Below the pieces are notes generated by a model. The model saw nothing but the letters and a program-made list of their open reading frames with translations. It made no database searches and had not been told where the DNA came from. From NCBI GenBank assembly GCA_030525455.1, contig JAUNER010000006.1:1-64000 (forward strand): a stretch of DNA of 64,000 nt, given 5' to 3'. The DNA comes from Akkermansia sp. (GTDB lineage: Bacteria > Verrucomicrobiota > Verrucomicrobiia > Verrucomicrobiales > Akkermansiaceae). Below are positions 11,721-21,268 of the stretch, one piece after another. The position numbers were made by a program, and so were the translations under genes. Positions within the stretch are counted from its first letter, which is position 1, and each line of letters starts with the position of its first letter.

Positions 11721-13775
11721 ATGCGTACATTTCGCTTCATTTTACTTCTTATATCAGCGTTACTCTCTGTTGCAGCGGTGATATTACTTATAGTCGATGG
11801 GAATTTATCACGTCTCATTGGGCAAAAAACTTTTGATTCAGGAGAACGCCTCTTCCCATACACAAAGGATGAAGTTAGTGCAGCCTCTTGGATGCGTATT
11901 AATCATGTAGGTGAAATTGCAGAGTTTCAACGATTACCTAATGGTGTTTGGTGGGGTATCAAACCCTGGAATGACCGCATGGACCCACGTGCTGCCGCTG
12001 CAATCCTGCAATTTACGCACTCTACGGGTATTGTCTATGCACTTCCTTTGCACAAAATCGACAAGGCTTCTCTTAAAGAGTTCGGTGTAAAGACGACCCC
12101 CATCACTATCACTCTAAAGTCTCCCAACGAAGATGGTAGCAGGCTATCTACCATGGCTCGTTTTACCTTAGGCTCATTAGCTCCATGGCAGGTTGATTCT
12201 GACGATGGAAAAGTGACCAATGACACCACCTATATGCAGTCTGACTTCTATGGTCGTGATAAACGAGTGCTGGTGGGTACAGGGAATATTCTTCCTCTAT
12301 TTAAGTCCGGTATTCGTCAGTTACGAGACCATAGGCCATTGCTTTTACATCCAGATTTGCCTGCTCGAATTGAAATTAATCACCTAGGTGAGCATATTAA
12401 ATTATACCGCGAAACTCCTAAATCTCCTTGGAAAATCACCAGTCCACTTGCGGTTGATGCCGACCCGGAGATGATGTCTGTACTTCTCGGTACATTACAA
12501 AAACTTACGGCTCTACGTGTCACAGACCCGGAAGAAACAAGTGTGCCTGATGTATCCCAAAAAGATTTAACAAGTATTTCTATCACAAACTTTAGTAGTA
12601 AACTTAAGGCTGATGGTAAAACTTTCTCTGTTGAAAATACCCCTGTCACCTTAAAAATTTACCCACCCTCAAATAAAACGAATCCCAATGAAAATGTTAA
12701 GGCTACGGTTTCTGACCGCAAAGCCGTATTTGAGCTGGCTCAAATTATGGATAAATCCATAGCCAACATCCCCGGTGTTAGAAACATTCCGCTAAGTTTT
12801 AATTTACTTCGTTCTAAACAGCTTACAGATATAGGTGATTATAAAATCACGGGGTTATCTATACGCAGAGGCTTCCTAACAGACCCTATTGTGGCACGCT
12901 TTATCCCCGGTGATGAAGAAAAAGGGCGTGAAGCACGTTGGTTGTATACAGCCGAAGATTCTCGTTATGAAGATGTGAATCCTGACCAACTCATTGCTGT
13001 GTTAAAAACGATAAAAGAAGGGAAAGTTACCGGATTTGCATCTGATAATGCGACTGATTTATCCATATTTGGGTTAAATTCCCCGGAGTTAACCCTCACG
13101 ATGTCTTTGCTTCCTAAGCCAAATGAAGAAGCTCACCCCCCGGTGATGGTGTTCTTTGCTCGTGGGGAAGATGGCTCATGGTATGCTCAGCAAGCAGGTA
13201 AACCAAGCATCGTGCAAGTTAGCAATGAATTTATGCGTCCCATCTTGGCAAATTCACTAGCTTGGAAGAAAAAGAACCTATTTACCTTTAGTAAATTTGA
13301 CCTTACAGAACTTCATCTAGAACATGTGGGGCATGGAGCCCCTCTAATTCTCAAATTTGATCGTTTAGATGATACATGGACGGCAAGTAAAGGAGGCAAG
13401 GACGAAACTCTCAATATCAATCCCAATCGTGCAAATCGATACCTGTCAGAAATAGAAAAACTCCAAGCTCTCACTTGGCTCCCATATGATCACTCCGGGG
13501 CACAAGCCGCTTTGAAAAACCCTGTCTTCCGATTAAAAATGGTCTTTAATGTTACAAAAGACATATTAGAGCCTACTGAAGTATCTGAAGATGGCTTATC
13601 TTTTGCCGATTTACCAAGTACAGAACAAAAAATCATTCAACTGGAAATTGCTCCGGCAGGACAAGCCGGTTACAGCAGATTCTATTACGGACGAACAAAT
13701 ACCTCTCCCAATTACTTCATCCTCAATATGGATGCAGTGCGTCTGCTAGGAGCTAGTTTGGCAGAAGATAACTAA
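11721..13775 (+). CDS. DUF4340 domain protein, ABC operon partner
   Basis: A 684-aa protein with one N-terminal membrane helix (about 5-27, FILLLISALLSVAAVILLIV) and a very long extracytoplasmic portion containing repeated DUF4340-like units (for example ARIEINHLGEHIKLYRE and LTELHLEHVGHGAPLILKFD, each a short beta unit preceding a WxI/WTA strand). DUF4340 genes commonly sit behind gldA/F/G-like sets. The function is unknown but is presumably periplasmic and coupled to the exporter. A longer frame beginning with TTG at 11649 would overlap the previous gene by 62 bp and is less likely. Confidence 0.9.
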   Translation: MRTFRFILLLISALLSVAAVILLIVDGNLSRLIGQKTFDSGERLFPYTKDEVSAASWMRINHVGEIAEFQRLPNGVWWGIKPWNDRMDPRAAAAILQFTHSTGIVYALPLHKIDKASLKEFGVKTTPITITLKSPNEDGSRLSTMARFTLGSLAPWQVDSDDGKVTNDTTYMQSDFYGRDKRVLVGTGNILPLFKSGIRQLRDHRPLLLHPDLPARIEINHLGEHIKLYRETPKSPWKITSPLAVDADPEMMSVLLGTLQKLTALRVTDPEETSVPDVSQKDLTSISITNFSSKLKADGKTFSVENTPVTLKIYPPSNKTNPNENVKATVSDRKAVFELAQIMDKSIANIPGVRNIPLSFNLLRSKQLTDIGDYKITGLSIRRGFLTDPIVARFIPGDEEKGREARWLYTAEDSRYEDVNPDQLIAVLKTIKEGKVTGFASDNATDLSIFGLNSPELTLTMSLLPKPNEEAHPPVMVFFARGEDGSWYAQQAGKPSIVQVSNEFMRPILANSLAWKKKNLFTFSKFDLTELHLEHVGHGAPLILKFDRLDDTWTASKGGKDETLNINPNRANRYLSEIEKLQALTWLPYDHSGAQAALKNPVFRLKMVFNVTKDILEPTEVSEDGLSFADLPSTEQKIIQLEIAPAGQAGYSRFYYGRTNTSPNYFILNMDAVRLLGASLAEDN

Positions 13776-13794
13776 TATCAATTTTTCGTTTGGC

Positions 13795-14568
13795 ATGAAC
13801 CTGCAAACCATTACAAAAGCACTAGATAATGAGTTATTAACCAAAAGCATTCCGGATGCCTCTATGGCATTGAACGGCTTGCAATTACAAAATAATGGCA
13901 CGGTAACTCGTGTGGCAGTAGCCGTTGATGGCTCTGAACTTTGCCTCCAAAAGGCTATTGATATAGGAGCAGATTTACTCATTCTTCATCATGGCATCTT
14001 TTGGCAAAAAATGCAGCCTATTACAGATGTTGCTTACCGTAAGCTAAAGCTTGCCATGGAGCATAATTTAGCTATTTATTCAGCACACTTACCATTGGAT
14101 ATTCACCCGGAATTAGGGAATAATGCCATTCTGGCAAAGAAATGTAACATTGAGCAAACAGGGAATGGCTTTGATTACCATGGTGTCTCTTTGGGGCTTC
14201 GCGGTCAATTTCACGGAACTGGGCAACAGCTAATAAATCAACTCTCAAATGTACTTGGCATTACTCCAAACGCTTATTGGGTGACAAATCCAAATGAGCT
14301 TATTGGAGACGTTTTCGTTTGTTCCGGGGGTGCAGGTGATGAATTAGACCAAGTGGCTAAACTAGGATGCCAAACCTACATCACTGGCGAGGGCTCACAT
14401 TGGAACATTCCTCTAGCTGCCGAATTAGGCATCAATCTCATTTATGGAGGTCATTATCACACAGAGACTTTTGGTGTTAAAGCTTTAGGGGAATACATTA
14501 AAAAGCATTTCCAAATTGATTATACTTTTATTGATTTACCGCCCACGGCCTATTCCGTCACAATTTAA
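13795..14568 (+). CDS. Nif3-like dinuclear metal centre protein (YbgI/GTP cyclohydrolase 1 type 2 homologue)
   Basis: A 257-aa protein of the Nif3/NGG1p-interacting family, usually a hexameric toroid with a two-metal site. Metal-binding text is visible: DLLILHHGIFW (about 59-69), SAHLPLDIHPELGNN (about 95-109) and, near the C-terminus, GGHYHTETFGV with HxHTE. No physiological reaction is firmly established for the family. It starts 19 bp after the DUF4340 gene and ends 3 bp before rluD-like, so it may be co-transcribed with both. Confidence 0.93.
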   Translation: MNLQTITKALDNELLTKSIPDASMALNGLQLQNNGTVTRVAVAVDGSELCLQKAIDIGADLLILHHGIFWQKMQPITDVAYRKLKLAMEHNLAIYSAHLPLDIHPELGNNAILAKKCNIEQTGNGFDYHGVSLGLRGQFHGTGQQLINQLSNVLGITPNAYWVTNPNELIGDVFVCSGGAGDELDQVAKLGCQTYITGEGSHWNIPLAAELGINLIYGGHYHTETFGVKALGEYIKKHFQIDYTFIDLPPTAYSVTI

Positions 14569-14571
14569 GTT

Positions 14572-15555
14572 ATGAATCTTACCACAGATGATGCCGATGG
14601 CAAAATCCGCCTCGACCAGTATTTATCTCAACATTTACCAGACTTATCACGTTCTCGCATACAGGCTCTTATTAAAAGTGGAGATGTGTTGGTAAATGGA
14701 GCTAATACAAAACCTAAAAATCCAGTCAATCGCGGAGACATTATTTCTATCAACATCCCGGAACCGGAACCAACTGAAGCCATTCCGCAGGATATTCCTC
14801 TAAACATTCTCTATGAGGATGCTGATATTATTGTCATCAACAAAGAGAGTGGAATGGTGGTCCACCCAGCAGCAGGTAACCCCGATGGGACTGTTGTCAA
14901 TGCCCTACTCTATCACTGTGGTGATTTATCAGGCATCGGGGGCGTAGAACGTCCGGGTATTGTGCATAGACTGGATAAAGATACTTCCGGGTGTTTAGTA
15001 ATAGCCAAAAATGATATGGCTCATCAATCTTTAACTACTCAATTTGCCGAACGTAGTACAGAAAAACGTTATCTGGCAGTGGTCCAAGGTCAGTTAAAAA
15101 ATAGCTCCGGTACTGTGTTTACTCACATTGGCAGACATCCTGTTAATCGCATGAAAATGGCAGTCGTTAATCCCGGGTCCGGAAAGGCGGCTATTACAGA
15201 TTATGATCTACTATGCACAGACCCTGCCACCAATTCCTCATTGGTACTCTGCACATTACACACGGGCAGAACTCATCAAATCCGTGTACACATGCTCCAC
15301 TTAGGACATCCCTTAATTGGCGACCCAATTTATGCAAAGCCCAATCGCCAACAAGCACAAACAGGCAGACTAATGCTTCATGCGTGGCGATTGTGTTTCA
15401 ATCATCCTCGTACAGGGCAGCGTATGGAATTTGAAGCCTCTGTCCCCCCAGAATACACACCATGGCTCCAAACCTTTCCCAATGGATTATACGGTCATAT
15501 ACCGGCTCCCAGACCACTTACAGCAGAACTTTCTGAAACTGATGCCGAAGAATAG
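14572..15555 (+). CDS. rluD: RluA-family pseudouridine synthase, RluD-like
   Basis: Isomerises uridines in 23S rRNA; RluD-type enzymes act around helix 69. The 327-aa order is an S4 RNA-binding domain (about 11-75, RLDQYLSQHLPDLSRSRIQALI) followed by the catalytic domain with HRLDKDTSG (catalytic Asp, D135), the binding loop GRTHQIRVH and the C-terminal LMLHAWRL. Length and S4 fusion match RluD more than RluA/RluC, but the exact target cannot be read from sequence. No Shine-Dalgarno: the ATG is 3 bp past the previous stop. Confidence 0.93.
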   Translation: MNLTTDDADGKIRLDQYLSQHLPDLSRSRIQALIKSGDVLVNGANTKPKNPVNRGDIISINIPEPEPTEAIPQDIPLNILYEDADIIVINKESGMVVHPAAGNPDGTVVNALLYHCGDLSGIGGVERPGIVHRLDKDTSGCLVIAKNDMAHQSLTTQFAERSTEKRYLAVVQGQLKNSSGTVFTHIGRHPVNRMKMAVVNPGSGKAAITDYDLLCTDPATNSSLVLCTLHTGRTHQIRVHMLHLGHPLIGDPIYAKPNRQQAQTGRLMLHAWRLCFNHPRTGQRMEFEASVPPEYTPWLQTFPNGLYGHIPAPRPLTAELSETDAEE

Positions 15556-15586
15556 TACTATTCACGAAATCATTTAGGGGAATATT

Positions 15587-16486
15587 ATGAGCACTTGCCC
15601 ATCCATTCATCGTTCTATAACTCGTGCTTTCATATTATGTGCAGGGCTTGGGACACGATTACGTCCTATGACAGACCTTTTACCAAAGCCTCTCATTCCA
15701 TTTTTTAATACACCACTTCTCTATCACACCATGCAAAGATGCTATGATTGCGGTGTGCGAGAATTTATTATCAACACTCATCACCTAGCTGATAAATTTG
15801 AGCATTTTTTCCCAAATAATCAATGGAATGGGTGCCCGGTTTATATAAGCCATGAGCCAGTATTGCTTGATTCTGGTGGCGGCTTACGCCAGATAAAAAA
15901 ATGGTGTGATGATAAGTCCCCGCTTTTGGTAATGAATGGGGATATGGCCTCTACATTTGATTTACAAAATCTGCTCAACCATCATTTATCACACCGCCCC
16001 TTAGCCACTCTTGCTCTTCGCTCTTCGGGGGATAAACTCAATGTGGGCTTTGATAAAAATCGAGGATTGATTACAGATATGCGTCACGCTCTAGGAATTT
16101 CTGAAGGCACGACTCAATTCACAGGGGCTTACTGTGTAGAATCATCACTATTTGATATAATTCCGGACGGAGTTGTCTCTATTATACCTACATTTCTCCA
16201 ACTAATTCAACAAGAACAACTGCATGGAGTGTTATGTGATGATGGCTTATGGGCTGATTTAGGTACACCAGAAGCCTACTTAAAAGCCCACGAACTTTTC
16301 CCTACCAGTTCACCCCGTATAAGCCCCAAGGCTCTTATTCATAGTTCCGCTTTCATTGATGCTCAATGCGTCATAGGAGACCATGCGGAAATCAAGTCAA
16401 ATTGTCATCTGGAAAGCTGTGTTGTTTGGCCGGGGGTTACTGTTCCGGAAGGCACAATTGCCAAAAATCAAATTATTTTCCAATAG
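15587..16486 (+). CDS. Nucleotidyltransferase (sugar-1-phosphate type, MurU/HddC-like)
   Basis: A 299-aa enzyme with the NTP_transferase signature ILCAGLGTRLRPMTDLLPKP (about 16-35) and metal/substrate motifs LLVMNGDM and LWADLGTPEAY. The last 50 residues form hexapeptide-like left-handed helix text (FIDAQCVIGDHAEI, SCVVWPGVTVPEG). It should activate a sugar-1-phosphate with an NTP for envelope or glycan synthesis; the sugar cannot be told from sequence. It has the only well-placed Shine-Dalgarno-like sequence I found in the window (AGGGGA, ending about 5 nt before the ATG). Confidence 0.88.
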   Translation: MSTCPSIHRSITRAFILCAGLGTRLRPMTDLLPKPLIPFFNTPLLYHTMQRCYDCGVREFIINTHHLADKFEHFFPNNQWNGCPVYISHEPVLLDSGGGLRQIKKWCDDKSPLLVMNGDMASTFDLQNLLNHHLSHRPLATLALRSSGDKLNVGFDKNRGLITDMRHALGISEGTTQFTGAYCVESSLFDIIPDGVVSIIPTFLQLIQQEQLHGVLCDDGLWADLGTPEAYLKAHELFPTSSPRISPKALIHSSAFIDAQCVIGDHAEIKSNCHLESCVVWPGVTVPEGTIAKNQIIFQ

Positions 16487-16503
16487 ATTGAATCTATTCC
16501 ACA

Positions 16504-17250
16504 ATGCAGAAAATTTTCATAGTTCTTTTATCACTGTTCTGTATGCTATCTGGTTATGCAGAGCATAAAAAATTCACGAAAAGAGATGGTTTCTTATCCA
16601 TTCCGGATAAGCTAGATGTTTATTTTTTTGATTCCCAATCCCATTATCTAGTACTGCGCGATGAAGGTAGTATAAAAAAACCTAAATATGGCTCACTCGA
16701 TGCCGCCATGAAAAAAAGTCCATGCGTTGCCGGTGTGAATGGTGGCTTTTTTGGGGCAGATGTAGACGGAATCCCTCTGGGGTTAACGATTCAAGACGGG
16801 AAACGCTTATCACCATTAGCCACAGGTTCATTTGTAGTACTAGGGGTAGTTTATCAAGAAGGGAAAGATATTAAACTCGAACGAAGTTCTGTATTCAAAA
16901 AAAGAAAATCATTTTCCGGAATCAATACAGCCGTTCAAGGTGGACCATTTCTAGTCGAAAAAGGGAAAGTGGTTAAAGGATTAGACAATAAAAAATCTGC
17001 TTTTAGAACTTTCATTGCCACTGATGGTAAGGGCAAATGGTGCTTAGGCGTTTCTTCGGCTTTAACCTTACATGAACTTGCCACATGGCTACAAAAACCC
17101 AAAGCATTAGGCAATTTTCAAATACAAACAGCTCTTAATTTCGATGGCGGTAGTTCATCAGCATTTTGGTGCTATGAATCCGGCGTATCATACCCATCAT
17201 ACAAACAAGTACGTAATTATCTGGGAGTAGCTCCTCGTCAACAACAATAA
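16504..17250 (+). CDS. Secreted phosphodiester glycosidase family protein (NAGPA-like, DUF2233)
   Basis: A 248-aa protein with a signal peptide (about 1-20, IFIVLLSLFCMLSGYAE). The hallmark loops of the family are present: VAGVNGGFFGADVDGIPLG (about 77-95) and NFDGGSSSAFW near 218-228. Members include the mammalian uncovering enzyme and bacterial exoglycosidases that cleave phosphodiester-linked sugars. The natural substrate here is unknown. It lies 17 bp after the nucleotidyltransferase and 6 bp before the Phd-like gene, suggesting a co-transcribed trio. Confidence 0.88.
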   Translation: MQKIFIVLLSLFCMLSGYAEHKKFTKRDGFLSIPDKLDVYFFDSQSHYLVLRDEGSIKKPKYGSLDAAMKKSPCVAGVNGGFFGADVDGIPLGLTIQDGKRLSPLATGSFVVLGVVYQEGKDIKLERSSVFKKRKSFSGINTAVQGGPFLVEKGKVVKGLDNKKSAFRTFIATDGKGKWCLGVSSALTLHELATWLQKPKALGNFQIQTALNFDGGSSSAFWCYESGVSYPSYKQVRNYLGVAPRQQQ

Positions 17251-17256
17251 TTTCTC

Positions 17257-17532
17257 ATGAAAGAACCTGTAATGATTAGTGCCTCTGAGGCAATCGAAAA
17301 CTTTGATACTCTTATTAATGAATGTTTGGATAATTCCGAACACATCATCCTTTGTGCCCCCAAAGGTAGTGTTATCATGCTTTCTTATGATGATTATTTG
17401 GCATTGAAAAATAACAACTTGCCAACGTACTCCGAACCAATCCCCTCTCCCACTCAATCGTCTCAACCATCCAACGATATGATAAGTTTCGATTCCATGG
17501 ACGATATACAAAAATTTATCTCCGGAAATTAA
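17257..17532 (+). CDS. Phd/YefM-like antitoxin-fold protein, no toxin alongside
   Basis: A 91-aa protein. Residues 1-50 (VMISASEAIENFDTLINECLDNSEHIILCA, in two parts, then GSVIMLSYDDYLAL) follow the Phd/YefM pattern: beta start, helix, then a basic/hydrophobic strand and the SxDDYxAL helix. The C-terminal 40 residues are Pro/Ser-rich, as in disordered antitoxin tails. No RelE-, Fic- or Doc-like toxin lies next to it: upstream is the glycosidase, downstream a terminator and putA in opposite orientation. It may be a solitary regulator. Confidence 0.65.
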   Translation: MKEPVMISASEAIENFDTLINECLDNSEHIILCAPKGSVIMLSYDDYLALKNNNLPTYSEPIPSPTQSSQPSNDMISFDSMDDIQKFISGN

Positions 17533-17572
17533 AAAAACCACGCTAAGTATAGAAACCTAATACAAAGCGTGG
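17531..17572 (-). terminator. putA terminator
   Basis: CCACGCT (17538-17544) pairs with AGCGTGG (17566-17572), with an inner GTAT/ATAC extension. On the minus strand a run of seven T follows, so it ends putA. It also sits right after the plus-strand Phd-like gene. Confidence 0.8.
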
Positions 17573-17602
17573 TGGCGGTAAAAAATAAAGTATTCTCAGA
17601 CT

Positions 17603-20600
17603 CTATTTAGTCTCACATGGCTTGGGTATAATGTTCCCGTATCTGTGAAGTGTTTCTGAAATTGATTGTTCTCTAAAGAATGGCAATAATTCTAATCTAC
17701 CATTGGCCAAAACCGGGCGATTGATTATAGTCATATCACATTTGTAAGCCAGCTCAGATAGTTCATTAAACATGGAAGAGGTTCTTAATACTTGAACCTT
17801 ATCCTCTAACGAAGGCAAGCGTTTGATAAATTCTGCATCGCTTTCTTCTGTTGCCAACTCTGTAAAATATCCCCCCATTCGCGTCAACCATGCACAAGAA
17901 TGCGGTACGCTTATGTAAATATTTACCCCGCAGAGTTTTGCGGCAAGCATAAGAATTGCTATATCGTCATCCGGCATGTTGGTAGTTCGTACCAGTATGC
18001 CTTTTATCGGCACATAACGGAAAACATTACTCTCTGCGTAAATGTTTGAAGGGTCATGTTCAATACCAAATTCCTCCATCCACCATTTTGCTTGAGAACC
18101 AGCGGCAGCTCGAATGCGACGAGCAGCATCGGGGAGTTCATGGCACAGCTTTTCTACTAACCCGGTAATTCGTTCACCGGTACTGCGTAATTTCTGAGGC
18201 AAGGCTTTTTCTGACCACGAACCAAACATTGTTAGATAATTGGGGCCTCCGGCTTTTGAACCGGGACCAAGGACAGAGTGTTTCCAACCACCAAAGGGTT
18301 GTCTACGAACAATCGCACCGGTTATTGCTCGGTTAATATAGGCATTGCCTACTTGGACCTTTTGCTTCCATAGTTGGATTTCTCGTTCATCCAATGACTG
18401 CAAACCACCAGTTAATCCAAATTCTGTGGCGTTTTGCATTTCAATGGCTTCTTCGAGATTCTCTGCTCGCATCAATCCTAATACCGGACCAAAGCACTCA
18501 TTCAAATGAAACCAACTACCTGCTTTGACCCCTAAACGAATCCCTGGTGACCATAAACAGGGATTATCTGGATTTTGCTTAGGTTCTAATAACCATTCTT
18601 CACCCTCATCAAGTTGCGTTAATGCTCGGAGCAAGTTCCCCTCCGGTGGTCGAATAACCGGAGTAACTACAGAATTTAAATCCCATGCCCCACCTTGCTT
18701 AAGACTAGCGGCCGCATCTTTTAACTGCTTACGGAAATTAGGTGAATCATAGACAGAAGCTTCCAGTATAGCTAGTGAGGCCGCTGAACATTTTTGCCCG
18801 GCATGAGCAAAGGCACTCTTGACTAAATCTTTTACAGCCTGGTCTGGGTCTGCTGTGGCTGTAATAATCATGGCATCTTTGCCGCTTGTTTCTGCCCAAA
18901 CAGATAAATCCGAACGCAAACTTCGTAGCATTTTACCTGCCTGGTATGAACCAGTCATGATGATACCATTCAGTCGAGAATCCATTAGGAATTTTTCAGA
19001 AATCTCATTTCTGGGCATGGGCACAAATTGCAAGACTTCTTGTGGCACGCCTGCGTTCCAAAATGCTTCTGCTATTATATGTGCTGTATAAACAGCCAAC
19101 TCTGATGGCTTGAAGATAACCACATTCCCTGTCATCAATGCTGCGGCTATTCCTCCTGTAGGAATAGCAAAGGGGAAATTCCATGGTGACATAACGCAAA
19201 TGATGCCGTGAGGTTTCATGACAACCCCGTCATTCATTCCGTCTCGCTCAAGCCCTTCTGCATAATAGCGGCAAAAATCAATTGCTTCGCTTACTTCCAC
19301 ATCTGCTTCCACTGGTGCTTTGCCTCCATCTCGTACCATGGCGGCAATGGCTTCTCCTCGAAGTTTTCCAAGCTCAAATGCCACTTTGTGAAGAATTTCT
19401 CCTCGCTCGGCTAATGATTTTTTTTGCCAAGATGATTTAGCTTTTTCTGCTACATCGAGAGCTTGAATCACTTCATCAAACCCAGCATAAGCAAATTTAT
19501 AAGAAACATTATTCGCTTTAGATGGGTCACGCCCAACACCCCAGAGGTTAGTGGTAACTTTTTTCCCACCAATCACAGCGGGTATGATTTCTATGTCTTT
19601 CTGTTCTTCTGTCTTTACAAATTCAGAAATCCATTCAGCATTGTGACGCAAACACCAATCTGTATCTCGCTCGTTGGCAAAAACATCGCGGTAATGTGTA
19701 GATGCTATCTTGTCTTTGGCTCTATCCTGCTTGCGATTAGGCCCAAATTTAACATTGTCTTTTTCTCCACAGGCTTTAATAAAGCGTTTTTTTTGTGTAT
19801 CCCACGCTTTTGAACCAGGTGTCATTCCAAACAAATCGTGCAAGAAATTCTCTTCACTTGTATTTTCATCTAATCGACGAACTAAATAAGCAATGGCACT
19901 GTGAAAATCTTCCTTATGTACAACGGGGGCATAAAGCAATAACTCACCGGCTACATCTTTCATGACTCTGGCCTGATGATTAGCCATCCCTTCTAGCATT
20001 TCAAACTCAACACGATCCTTTACCCCTTCTCGCTCACGAAGCAATAAGGCATAACATAAATCAAATAAATTATGCGAGGCAACGCCAAATTGTACATATT
20101 TAGCATTTTCTGCCGTACAACCATAATGAAGCATTCGCTTATAATTGGCATCTACTTGTGCTTTAGTGCTATAAGGAGCCTGGGCCCATCCATGGAGTTC
20201 GGCATCTACTTTTTCCATGGCCAAATTTGCCCCTTTAACTAGGCGGATTTTAATTCTAGCCCCACCTTTTTCGACTCGTTCTTTAGCCCATGCGGTGAGT
20301 TTCATTTGCTCTTCCCATGAGTCTGGTAAATATGCTTGAAGCACTATACCTGCCTCAAGTGACATAAACTCATCCTCCATCAGAGTCCTCTTAAATGCTT
20401 CTATCGTCAGGTGTAAATCCCTATATTCCTCCATATCGAGGTTGACAAACTTTGGTTTTTTCTCACCATTCGCTTGCACAAGGGAATGTTCTACAGCGGC
20501 TCTGTATAGTAAACGTAATCTCTTTTGAATTTCTGCTACGGTTTCTTCAAATGCCACCAAATGAATTTGACTATAGATAGCGGAGATTTTTACAGAGATA

Positions 20601-21175
20601 TAATCAATGTTCTTATCAGCCAAATGGGCTAAAACTTTTTTTAGTCGGTTTTGAGCTTCTTCCTCGCCCAGAATAGCTTCACCTAACTGATTGATGTTTT
20701 GCTTGATACCAGATTTTTTTCGACGACGTAAATGTGCGTGAAGTTTGCTCTCCTCCGCAGGCAAAATCACTTTGGCACTTTCCTTCCGCAATTGATAAGT
20801 AATGGCTGGCATAAACGCACCAGGGAATTTCTCTGCCACTTTCCCACCTAAAATCATTGCCCAGCGTTGAACAGAATTTAGATAATTCGGCGTACCATAA
20901 CCACTTAATAAATAAGTAAATAACTCTGCACCTCTCTCTTCTTTTGTAGGACGAAATATGCGGTCTACCAATGAAAGAGTAAATGCCTTTCCATTGGCAT
21001 CATTCATCATTCGCTCAAGCTGTGTTGACTGAGATTTTTCTGAATACCGCATCCCGGCATTAGCTTGCTTAAGCACTAATTCTGCAAGCTCTATTGCTTT
21101 TGTACATAGTTTTTCATCAGTCCACTTTTCCGAACCGGCAGCCTTAATCATGTCAGAAATGGAGGAATCTGTCAT
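17603..21175 (-). CDS. putA: Bifunctional proline dehydrogenase / L-glutamate-gamma-semialdehyde dehydrogenase
   Basis: Oxidises proline to glutamate in two steps (FAD, then NAD+). In 1190 aa: a helical lead (1-80), a proline dehydrogenase barrel (about 85-470; DYISVKISAIYSQIH and IRLVKGANLAMEKVDAELHG), an aldehyde dehydrogenase domain (about 510-1000; SGKDAMIITATADPD and the catalytic Cys of GQKCSAAS, C796), and a C-terminal region of about 180 residues typical of long PutA types. No ribbon-helix-helix DNA-binding domain is seen at the N-terminus, so it is unlikely to be its own repressor. Two promoter-like pairs precede it and a clear terminator follows. Confidence 0.96.
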   Translation of the reverse strand: MTDSSISDMIKAAGSEKWTDEKLCTKAIELAELVLKQANAGMRYSEKSQSTQLERMMNDANGKAFTLSLVDRIFRPTKEERGAELFTYLLSGYGTPNYLNSVQRWAMILGGKVAEKFPGAFMPAITYQLRKESAKVILPAEESKLHAHLRRRKKSGIKQNINQLGEAILGEEEAQNRLKKVLAHLADKNIDYISVKISAIYSQIHLVAFEETVAEIQKRLRLLYRAAVEHSLVQANGEKKPKFVNLDMEEYRDLHLTIEAFKRTLMEDEFMSLEAGIVLQAYLPDSWEEQMKLTAWAKERVEKGGARIKIRLVKGANLAMEKVDAELHGWAQAPYSTKAQVDANYKRMLHYGCTAENAKYVQFGVASHNLFDLCYALLLREREGVKDRVEFEMLEGMANHQARVMKDVAGELLLYAPVVHKEDFHSAIAYLVRRLDENTSEENFLHDLFGMTPGSKAWDTQKKRFIKACGEKDNVKFGPNRKQDRAKDKIASTHYRDVFANERDTDWCLRHNAEWISEFVKTEEQKDIEIIPAVIGGKKVTTNLWGVGRDPSKANNVSYKFAYAGFDEVIQALDVAEKAKSSWQKKSLAERGEILHKVAFELGKLRGEAIAAMVRDGGKAPVEADVEVSEAIDFCRYYAEGLERDGMNDGVVMKPHGIICVMSPWNFPFAIPTGGIAAALMTGNVVIFKPSELAVYTAHIIAEAFWNAGVPQEVLQFVPMPRNEISEKFLMDSRLNGIIMTGSYQAGKMLRSLRSDLSVWAETSGKDAMIITATADPDQAVKDLVKSAFAHAGQKCSAASLAILEASVYDSPNFRKQLKDAAASLKQGGAWDLNSVVTPVIRPPEGNLLRALTQLDEGEEWLLEPKQNPDNPCLWSPGIRLGVKAGSWFHLNECFGPVLGLMRAENLEEAIEMQNATEFGLTGGLQSLDEREIQLWKQKVQVGNAYINRAITGAIVRRQPFGGWKHSVLGPGSKAGGPNYLTMFGSWSEKALPQKLRSTGERITGLVEKLCHELPDAARRIRAAAGSQAKWWMEEFGIEHDPSNIYAESNVFRYVPIKGILVRTTNMPDDDIAILMLAAKLCGVNIYISVPHSCAWLTRMGGYFTELATEESDAEFIKRLPSLEDKVQVLRTSSMFNELSELAYKCDMTIINRPVLANGRLELLPFFREQSISETLHRYGNIIPKPCETK

Positions 21176-21186
21176 ATACGCACGAG

Positions 21187-21216
21187 ATTCTACCTCTCTT
21201 AGTTGCTAAAAATCAA
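21187..21216 (-). promoter_or_regulatory. putA proximal promoter candidate
   Basis: On the minus strand TTGATT, 18 nt, TAGAAT, ending 11 nt before the ATG. The transcript would have a leader of about 5 nt. Confidence 0.5.
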
Positions 21217-21239
21217 GCTTATTAAACAAATTGCACGTC

Positions 21240-21268
21240 AGCATAAAAAGCCAAGCAACTGTTGACAA
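21240..21268 (-). promoter_or_regulatory. putA distal promoter candidate
   Basis: On the minus strand TTGTCA, 17 nt, TATGCT. It would give a leader of about 58 nt. Its -35 box is just outside the stop codon of the upstream gene (stop at 21269). Confidence 0.55.
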
